A stretch of 64,000 nt of DNA from Anabaena sp. PCC 7108 (lineage in GTDB: Bacteria; Cyanobacteriota; Cyanobacteriia; Cyanobacteriales; Nostocaceae): NCBI RefSeq assembly GCF_000332135.1, contig NZ_KB235896.1:2305403-2369402 (forward strand). The letters run 5' to 3'. The position numbers and the translations under genes were made by a program. Each line of letters opens with the position of its first letter. The first letter of the stretch is position 1. Shown one piece after another: positions 56,001 to 62,127 of the stretch. The notes beneath the pieces are model-generated. The model did not search any database and was not told where the DNA came from. It saw only the letters and a list, made by a program, of their open reading frames with translations.

Positions 56001-58477
56001 AGACCTTAAGCGTCAAATTAAACGGTGTTAACTACGTTTCCGAAAAAACCAAAAACGCCTTCACCGAAGCCTTAGAAGATGGTTTCACCGTAGGGGCGGG
56101 GTCTCCCCGCCCTCTTACTCACCTCTCAGAGTCTCCTCGTCCTGAAACTCCCATAGAAAATTCAGCCAAACCAAACAACGGTCACAACGGTAACGGACAC
56201 AAAAAAACGCCTGTAATTAGCACCCCACAACAGCCTCAGATGACTCCTGCACTTCGTTCAAATCAAGCAATCCCAGAACTATTACCCATAGCACGCCAAG
56301 CAGTTGCAGAGCGTCCAGGAGGGAAAATGGAAACACCAAATCAACAAATCAACTTCCAAAAGGTTTTAGAAAGTCTAGAAAACCTCCTCAACCAATTTCA
56401 ACACAACCAAAGTGATAACTTACAAATTCACGGGACTTACCTGAATCATCAAATGGAATACGCCAAAACGTTCTTCCAATTGATGCAACAACAAAACGCC
56501 CTATTTATTAATAGTCAATCTTCAGAAACCGCCCAACTCAAGCAAGTTGTCATAGAAAGCTTTGAGCGTAGCATGATGCAGTTTCACAATCAACAAAGTG
56601 AAACCCTCCGCATTCATGAACAATATCTACAAGAACAAGTAGAATACACCAAAAACTTTTTCCAACTCATTCAACAAGAATATTCTCAACTAATTGCTGG
56701 GACAGACACAACTCAAACCGTCATTCCACCCCAACTTACAGAAACACACACCAACAGTCTACGGGAGTTAATGCCCCCCAGCCCAGAACCAACTATTGCG
56801 GAACCAGTTGTTTCTCCTGCCGTCAAAATTGTAGAAAATCAGCCAGTAATAGAACCAGAAATCAGCAAATTTGTACCCGTAATTACCAAAGTTGAACCTG
56901 CAATAGAAGCAATTCCCCTTCCTGAAATTGCCGAACCTATCCCAGTTATTGAAACTCAACCTCAACCAGTAGCACCTGTAGCTTTAATTCCCGAAACAGC
57001 AACCACCGACATTAATATTGATGACATAGGTCAAAACCTCCTAGCTATCACCAGCGAGAAAACAGGCTATCCCATCGAAATGTTAGAACTCGACATGGAC
57101 ATGGAAGCCGACCTAGGAATTGATTCCATCAAACGGGTAGAAATTCTGGGAGGATTGCAAGAACTATACCCCAACTTACCCAAACCAAACTTAGAAGAAC
57201 TAGCAGAAAAACGCACCATTGGTCAAGTTGTCGAGTATCTGCAAAAACAGGTGACAGGTGACAGGTTACAGGTGACAGAAGAAAAACAGGTTACAGGTGA
57301 CAGGTTACAGGTGACAGAGAAGAAAGTAGAGGAAGCAGGAGAAGAATTACCTCTTCCCAGTCCCCAACTCCCAGAAGAAAGCAACGAATACGCAGACTTA
57401 GGACAAACCCTGTTAAACATCACCAGTGAAAAAACAGGCTACCCAGTCGAGATGCTAGAACTAGAAATGGACATGGAAGCCGACTTAGGGATTGACTCCA
57501 TCAAACGGGTAGAAATACTGGGTGCAATGCAAGAAACATACCCAGACCTACCCAAACCTAACTTAGAAGAATTAGGCGACCTGCGAACAATTGGGCAAAT
57601 AGTAGACTACCTCCAAAAGCTGGCGGGAGGTGAAAAAAAAAAGCCTGATTCTCACCCGGTAGGGGCGGGGTCTTCCCGCCCTCTGGGGTCTCCCTGTCCT
57701 CTTAGCCTCCCACAGACAGTAGATTTAACACCACCACCAACAGTAGACCCAAATCTTCCCCGTCGTCCTGTAAAACTAAAAAGCCTACCACGACCTGATT
57801 TTTGGGAATGCAAATTACCAGAGGGACACATTAGTTTAATCACTGATGATGGTTCCCTCACCACCACCAAACTAGCTCACGCACTAGTTGAACAAGGTTG
57901 GAAAGTAGTAGTTTTGAGTTTCCCCCAAACATTAGTTCCTCAACAATTGCCATTACCCCTAGGTGTTAGCCGCGTCACCATGGCCAATATGAGTGAACAA
58001 CATCTGCAACTACTATTACAAAGCATAACTACTCAACACGGAAAAATTGGGGCATTCATTCATCTTCATCCTCAATTCAACACAGAAAACACAGGTAAAA
58101 TTTCCTATCTAGAAACAGAAAAAGCCATAGTCAAACAAGTGTTCTTGATGGCCAAACATCTCAAACCAACATTGAACACAGCCGCTGATTTAGAAGGAAG
58201 AGTAAGCTTCTGTACAGTAGCCCATCTTGACGGAGCATTTGGGTTAGAACACAAAGAAAACTTTGGAGTTATCGGTGCAGGATTATTTGGATTAACCAAA
58301 AGCTTGAGATGGGAATGGCCAAAAGTATTCTTAAGAGCAATTGACTTAAAACCTTCCTTAGATCCTCACCAATCAGCAGAATATATAGTTGCCGAATTGC
58401 ATGATTCCAACAGATATATAGGTGAAGTTGGCTATAGTTCTCAAGGAAGAGTCACCCTCATAGCTAAACCCGAATAA
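53075..58477 (+). CDS. hglE: Heterocyst glycolipid polyketide synthase HglE (KS-AT-ACP-ACP-KR structural half)
   Basis: An 1800-residue PfaA-type iterative synthase that builds the very-long-chain aglycone of heterocyst glycolipids. Order: KS (about 50-510; Cys254 in DAACASSFGALK, EAHGTGTMAGDPTE, GHTKAAAG), AT (about 630-930; FSGQGSQYLEMG and Ser726 in GHSFGELTA), a Gln-rich coiled coil with two similar 60-residue units (QSDNLQIHGTYL; QSETLRIHEQYL), tandem ACPs with phosphopantetheine Ser1351 and Ser1475 (ADLGIDSIKRVEILG), and a C-terminal KR-like structural half (about 1590-1800) without catalytic residues. Linkers at about 1006, 1392-1415 and 1528 encode genomic repeats. ATG at 53174, with AGAGG eight bases before it, is a better-supported alternative start that would drop 33 residues. 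Confidence 0.85.
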   Translation: MRSVSSINNALSELESLINSCEKDLIRFIEEKQMKSETLVSTNKINRQLQQNPIAIVGMASLLPNARNLREYWHNIVNKTDCITDVPDTHWSVKDYYDPNPRTPEDKTYCKRGGFIPEVDFNPMEFGIPPSILEVTDVSQLLSLVVAKEAMEDAGYSESREFNRENVGVILGVAQAKQLGIPLSARLEYPIWEKVLKSSGLSDEDTKVIVDKIKTAYIKWDENAFPGMLANVVAGRIANRLNFGGTNCVVDAACASSFGALKMAISELIEYRSDMMLTGGVDTDNSIMAYISFSKTPAVTPSENVKPFDAKSDGMMLGEGIGMIVLKRLEDAEKDGDKIYAVIKGIGTSSDGRYKSIYAPRKEGQVKALERAYNDAGFSPATVGLMEAHGTGTMAGDPTEFGSLRDYFTQHDNKKQHIALGSVKSQIGHTKAAAGAASLIKTALALHHKILPPTINITEPNPKLDIENSSFYLNTETRPWIRAECEAPRRAGVSSFGFGGTNYHVVLEEYEAEQQQAYRLHNAASEMLLFAANSSELINKLEATFNDLQSNEGERHYSQLIQTSQAVTIPQNTARIGFIAENLQEACKLLKVSIDLLKNKPSATSWEHPQGIYYRASGMELGGKVVALFSGQGSQYLEMGREAVMNFPALRRLYGQMDGLLIKDNLQPISEIVFPHPTFAEEEKTAQIAALQRTEYAQPAIGVFSAGLYSIFQQAGFKSDFTAGHSFGELTALWAAGVLTEEDYLFLVKSRGQAMAAPKDPDHDAGSMLAVKEDITKVEAVLRHFPQVAIANFNSPTQVVLAGPTAEIKTIQQKFEELGYGAVLLPVSAAFHTPLIAFAQKSFAIATKSVDFQNPKVPVFSNVTGKQYPQEPSGIQRVLEGHLSSSVMFKQEIENIYAAGGYCFVEFGPKRILTNLVKDILGDRPHLTVSLNPSAKKNSDRSLREAAIQLRVIGMALGNLDPYQLLPVIPPTSTKKTLSVKLNGVNYVSEKTKNAFTEALEDGFTVGAGSPRPLTHLSESPRPETPIENSAKPNNGHNGNGHKKTPVISTPQQPQMTPALRSNQAIPELLPIARQAVAERPGGKMETPNQQINFQKVLESLENLLNQFQHNQSDNLQIHGTYLNHQMEYAKTFFQLMQQQNALFINSQSSETAQLKQVVIESFERSMMQFHNQQSETLRIHEQYLQEQVEYTKNFFQLIQQEYSQLIAGTDTTQTVIPPQLTETHTNSLRELMPPSPEPTIAEPVVSPAVKIVENQPVIEPEISKFVPVITKVEPAIEAIPLPEIAEPIPVIETQPQPVAPVALIPETATTDINIDDIGQNLLAITSEKTGYPIEMLELDMDMEADLGIDSIKRVEILGGLQELYPNLPKPNLEELAEKRTIGQVVEYLQKQVTGDRLQVTEEKQVTGDRLQVTEKKVEEAGEELPLPSPQLPEESNEYADLGQTLLNITSEKTGYPVEMLELEMDMEADLGIDSIKRVEILGAMQETYPDLPKPNLEELGDLRTIGQIVDYLQKLAGGEKKKPDSHPVGAGSSRPLGSPCPLSLPQTVDLTPPPTVDPNLPRRPVKLKSLPRPDFWECKLPEGHISLITDDGSLTTTKLAHALVEQGWKVVVLSFPQTLVPQQLPLPLGVSRVTMANMSEQHLQLLLQSITTQHGKIGAFIHLHPQFNTENTGKISYLETEKAIVKQVFLMAKHLKPTLNTAADLEGRVSFCTVAHLDGAFGLEHKENFGVIGAGLFGLTKSLRWEWPKVFLRAIDLKPSLDPHQSAEYIVAELHDSNRYIGEVGYSSQGRVTLIAKPE
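56090..56112. repeat. Palindromic GTAGGGGCGGGG repeat inside hglE
   Basis: GGGCGGGG (56094-56101) and CCCCGCCC (56105-56112) form a perfect eight-base-pair stem with a three-base loop. It is translated in frame as part of VGAGSPRPL. The same palindrome occurs again in hglE at 57661-57681. Confidence 0.85.
57249..57317. repeat. Tandem CAGGTGACAGGT-type repeat inside hglE
   Basis: Iterated units of CAGGTGACAG / AGGTTACAG, two main copies of about 33 bases, encoding QVTGDRLQVTEEK and QVTGDRLQVTEKK between the two ACP domains. The unit resembles a dispersed short repeat of cyanobacterial intergenic regions. Confidence 0.85.
57657..57681. repeat. Second copy of the GTAGGGGCGGGG palindrome inside hglE
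   Basis: GGGCGGG (57663-57669) pairs with CCCGCCC (57675-57681), loop GTCTT. Translated in frame as VGAGSSRPL between ACP2 and the KR-like domain. It shares the flanking pattern (CCCTCT then GTCTCC) with the copy at 56090. Confidence 0.85.
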
Positions 58478-58480
58478 CCA

Positions 58481-58507
58481 GTAGGGGCAATTCATAAATT
58501 GCCCTAC
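58481..58507. repeat. Intergenic palindromic repeat (GTAGGGGCAATT)
   Basis: GTAGGGGCAATT, a CATA loop and AATTGCCCTAC form a 12-base-pair hairpin with one bulged G, immediately after the hglE stop. It belongs to the same broad class of TAGGGGC palindromes and is followed by CTCTTTGCGCCTCTGCG repeat text. It could attenuate transcription between hglE and the KR-DH gene. Confidence 0.75.
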
Positions 58508-58594
58508 TCAAAAACTCCTCTCTTCCTCTTTGCGCCTCTGCGTGAGACATTCATAAACTTATTCATCAACACAAATCAATTATAAAGTTGAAAT

Positions 58595-60325
58595 ATGACA
58601 ACAACACTGCAAATTAATCCATCATCTGTCTTCATCGTCAGTGGTGGAGCCAAGGGAATCACTGCTGAATGCACCATTAAATTAGCACAAAACCAACCTT
58701 GTAAATTTATTCTGCTTGGTCGTTCTGAAATCACCACAGAACCAGAATATACTCGTGATTGTTTAGAAGATTCAGCTTTGAAAAAACGCATCATGGAAAA
58801 TCTGATTTCTCAAGGTGAGAAACCAACACCCATGATGGTACAAAAAATATTTAATGATATTAATTCTAGCCGAGAAATTAATAAAACCTTGGCAGCTATT
58901 GAAGCAGCAGGTGCAAAGGCAGAATATATAAGTGTTGATGTTACAGATACCGTAAATTTGAAAGCCAAACTCGGCGCTGTCGCTCAAAAATTTGGTCAAA
59001 TCACAGGCATTATTCACGGTGCTGGTAATTTAGCTGATAAGTTAATTGAAAAGAAAACATCAGAAGATTTTGAAAAAGTTTACACCGCAAAAGTTCAGGG
59101 TTTAGAAAATCTACTCGCTTGCGTTAATATCCAGCAATTACAGCATTTAGTTTTGTTTTCTTCTGTCACAGGTTTTTATGGGAATATTGGTCAAAGTGAT
59201 TATGCTATCGCTAACGAAATTCTCAACAAATCAGCCCACCTCATCAAACAATCTCATCCTCAATGTCATGTAGTGGCAATTAATTGGGGTGGTTGGGATA
59301 GTGGTATGGTGACACCACAACTGAAAAAGGCATTTGCGGAAAGAGGAATTAGTATTATTCCCCTAGAAGTGGGTACACAAATGTTAGTTAATGAACTGCA
59401 CCCCGCTTATCAAGATAATACACAAATTGTCATTGGTAGCACGATGATTCCACCCGCCATGCCTTTAGATTCACAATTGCGAAGCTATCGCATTCGGCGA
59501 CGGATGACATTAGCAGAAAATCCATTTTTGTATGATCATACAATTGCCGGCTCTCCAGTATTACCAGCAACCTGTGCTAAATCTTGGATGGTTAATGGTT
59601 GTGAAGAAATTTATCCAGGTTATAGATATTTCAGTTGTCAAGAATTCCGAGTTTTGAAAGGAATTACTTTTAACTCAACCTTAGCTCATGAACATTTTCT
59701 AGAAATAGAAGAAGTCTCTAAAAGTGATGGTAAGTTTGTTGAATTTAAAACCAAGATATTGAGTAAAACTCCAGAAGGAAAAACTCATTATCATTTTAGC
59801 GCTCTCATTAAAATAGTGCGAGAACTTCCAGATGCTCCTATTTATGAATCAGTGGATCTCCGCGAAGATAACATTGTCACCACCACAGGTAAAGGTTTTT
59901 ATCAAAATGGAGATTTATCCTTATTTCATGGCCCAGCATTCCAGGAAATTACTAAAGTCTTAAATATTAGTCCAGAAAAACTGACAGCCGAATGTTGTTG
60001 GCAAGAAATTACAGCCAAACAACAAGGACAATTCCCCGTTAAATGGCACAATCCCTACATAATTGATTTGAGTACTCAAACTCTATGGCTATGGTTAAAT
60101 CATTTTCATCAAGAAGTTTGTTTACCAGGACAATTAACATACTGTGAACAATTTGTAGATGTTCCATTCAATGTACCTTTTTATGTGTCTTGCGAAATTA
60201 TTAGCAAAACCGATACTGGCATAAATGCTAATTTCTTAATCCATAATCGTGAAGGACAAATATATTCACGTATTCTCGGAGCAAAAGCAGTTATTTGGCC
60301 TATGAAAATGCTTAATCGTAAGTAA
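58595..60325 (+). CDS. Ketoreductase-dehydratase (KR-DH) component of the heterocyst glycolipid synthase
   Basis: A 576-residue protein that supplies reducing and dehydrating activities to HglE products. Residues 1-270 are an active KR: NADPH motif VFIVSGGAKGITAE, HGAGNLADKLIEKK, and catalytic Ser and Tyr in FSSVTGFYGNIGQSDYAIAN. Residues about 305-560 resemble a hot-dog DH of the PKS type (PFLYDHTIAGSPVLPATCAK, with the catalytic His). The KR lacks its own structural half, which appears to sit at the C-terminus of HglE, so the KR is split over two genes. By position it corresponds to hglF or hglG of Anabaena; I leave the letter open. The DH start comes after GSTMIPPAMP. Confidence 0.75.
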   Translation: MTTTLQINPSSVFIVSGGAKGITAECTIKLAQNQPCKFILLGRSEITTEPEYTRDCLEDSALKKRIMENLISQGEKPTPMMVQKIFNDINSSREINKTLAAIEAAGAKAEYISVDVTDTVNLKAKLGAVAQKFGQITGIIHGAGNLADKLIEKKTSEDFEKVYTAKVQGLENLLACVNIQQLQHLVLFSSVTGFYGNIGQSDYAIANEILNKSAHLIKQSHPQCHVVAINWGGWDSGMVTPQLKKAFAERGISIIPLEVGTQMLVNELHPAYQDNTQIVIGSTMIPPAMPLDSQLRSYRIRRRMTLAENPFLYDHTIAGSPVLPATCAKSWMVNGCEEIYPGYRYFSCQEFRVLKGITFNSTLAHEHFLEIEEVSKSDGKFVEFKTKILSKTPEGKTHYHFSALIKIVRELPDAPIYESVDLREDNIVTTTGKGFYQNGDLSLFHGPAFQEITKVLNISPEKLTAECCWQEITAKQQGQFPVKWHNPYIIDLSTQTLWLWLNHFHQEVCLPGQLTYCEQFVDVPFNVPFYVSCEIISKTDTGINANFLIHNREGQIYSRILGAKAVIWPMKMLNRK

Positions 60326-60327
60326 TA

Positions 60328-60635
60328 GTAGGTTGGGTTAAGCGACAGCGCAACCCAACAAAAGTCCGTAAATGTTGGGTTTCCTAACGTCAACCCAACC
60401 TACTAAAAAACGAACCGCGAAGACGCAAAGGACGCGAAGAGAAGAAATGAAAGATTAAGTAAGAGTGTTTAGTGTAGTTTTTGTAGGTTGGGTTAAGCGA
60501 CAGTGCAACCCAACAAAAGTCCGTAAATGTTGGGTTTCCTAACGTCAACCCAACCTACTAAAAAACGAACCGCGAAGACGCAAAGGACGCGAAGAGAAGA
60601 AATGAAAGATTAAGTAAGAGTGTTTAGTGTAGTTT
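60328..60635. repeat. Near-perfect 153-base tandem duplication with nested palindromes
   Basis: Copies at 60328-60480 and 60483-60635 differ by one base by my reading (GCGACAGCGC versus GCGACAGTGC) and are separated by TT. Each contains the palindrome GTAGGTTGGGTT ... AACCCAACCTAC and the interspersed repeat ACCGCGAAGACGCAAAGGAC. The rest, to 60768, is leader of the hglD-like gene with no other feature seen. Confidence 0.95.
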
Positions 60636-60768
60636 CACAAAGAAACGGTATTACATAATAACAGCGAAAGTTGTTAATCCTTGCCGATTGGGGGAATAGC
60701 GTAAATCCTGAAAAACTTAGGAAATAAAAATTTCCTTAACGTCTTATGCCCCAACGAGGATTTCAACA

Positions 60769-62127
60769 GTGGAGAAAATAGCGATTATCGGGTTATCTTG
60801 CCTGTTTCCAGATGCTAATAATCCTGACGAGTTTTGGCAGAATCTCAGCGCAGAAAAAGACTCAACTTCATCTGTAAGTGTTGCCGAATTGGGAGTAGAC
60901 CCCGCTATATTTTACGATGCTAATAAGGGGAAAACGGAAAAAATTTACTTTCAAAAAGGTGGATTTATCCGCAATTTCAACTTTGACGCTAGTGAGTATA
61001 ATTTACCTGCAACATTTGTTCAAAGTCTGGATAATAGTTTTAAATGGTCACTGTATGCCGCTAAACAGGCAATTATCCACAGTGGTTATTGGGGAAATCA
61101 ATCTGCTCTTTCAAAATGTGGCGTAATTTTAGGAACTCTCGCTTTCCCAACCAAAGCATCTAATCAATTATTTGCTCCTATTTATCAGCAAACTATTGAA
61201 CCTGCAATTGGTGAACTTTTACAGGAAAAAGACTTCCGTTTAGGTGGGTCATTCACTGCCGCAAAAGCATCTCCATATAATGCGATGGTCAGCGGCTTAC
61301 CTGCTGCTATAATTTCCCGTGCATTTTCTCTTTCTGGAACTCATTGCTGTATAGATGCTGCCTGTTCATCATCATTTTATGCCATTAAATTAGCATCTTA
61401 TTATCTGCAATCTGGCAAAGCTGATTTGATGTTAGCTGGTGCTATTAGTTGCTCAGATCCATTGTTTGTGAGAATGTTATTTTCTGGTATTCAAGGATAT
61501 CCAGAAAACGGTATTAGTCGTCCTTTAGATCAAGCATCACGCGGGTTAATTACCTCCGAAGGTATCGGAATGGTAATGCTCAAACGCTACAGTGATGCTG
61601 TTAGAGATGGAGACAAAATTCTCGCCACAATCTGCGGTAATGGTCTATCTAATGATGGTAAAGGTAAGCATCTCCTCAGTCCTAATGCTCAAGGACAAAC
61701 TACGGCTTATCAAAGAGCTTATGCTGAGGCTAAACTTAACCCCCAAGCAATTGATTTTTTAGAGTGTCACGCTACCGGCACTCTGTTGGGAGATACCACC
61801 GAATGCAACTCAGTTGAAGGTTTTTTTGGTCAACACCAAGCAAAACCTTTAGTGGGTTCAACTAAAAATAACGTCGGTCATTTACTCGTTGCTGCTGGCA
61901 TGGTGGGGATAACAAAGACGATTTTAAGTATGTCTCATGGTGTTATTCCTGCAACTATAAATGTCACTGAACCAGTGGGTTCTGAAAATAATGTGATTTC
62001 GCCTCAAAACATTGTCAGAACTGCCACACCTTGGCCGAGTAAAGGAAATAAGTACGTAGCTTTAAGTGCATTTGGTTTTGGTGGAAATAACTCTCATTTA
62101 ATTCTTGAACAGGGGGAAGTCAGCTAA
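60769..62127 (+). CDS. hglD: Beta-ketoacyl synthase, HglD-like
   Basis: A 452-residue stand-alone KS with an intact Cys-His-His triad: Cys199 in DAACSSSFYAIKLA, His in ECHATGTLLGDTTE, His in KNNVGHLLVAAG. Start is GTG at 60769 (MEKIAIIGLSCLFPDANNPD), with GAGGA ten bases before it. It overlaps the next gene's ATG by one base (TAATG), so they are coupled. In Anabaena hglD lies directly upstream of hglC in the same order. It would condense or prime the growing chain together with the null-KS partner. It is preceded by the tandem duplication, which may isolate it from the KR-DH gene. Confidence 0.7.
   Translation: MEKIAIIGLSCLFPDANNPDEFWQNLSAEKDSTSSVSVAELGVDPAIFYDANKGKTEKIYFQKGGFIRNFNFDASEYNLPATFVQSLDNSFKWSLYAAKQAIIHSGYWGNQSALSKCGVILGTLAFPTKASNQLFAPIYQQTIEPAIGELLQEKDFRLGGSFTAAKASPYNAMVSGLPAAIISRAFSLSGTHCCIDAACSSSFYAIKLASYYLQSGKADLMLAGAISCSDPLFVRMLFSGIQGYPENGISRPLDQASRGLITSEGIGMVMLKRYSDAVRDGDKILATICGNGLSNDGKGKHLLSPNAQGQTTAYQRAYAEAKLNPQAIDFLECHATGTLLGDTTECNSVEGFFGQHQAKPLVGSTKNNVGHLLVAAGMVGITKTILSMSHGVIPATINVTEPVGSENNVISPQNIVRTATPWPSKGNKYVALSAFGFGGNNSHLILEQGEVS

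Noticed and set aside
57249-57317. Possible CRISPR-like array in hglE
   Set aside because: Units are contiguous, without unique spacers, translated in frame; this is a short tandem repeat.
60181-60393. Minus-strand 70-codon frame
   Set aside because: Antisense to the KR-DH gene and the following palindrome.
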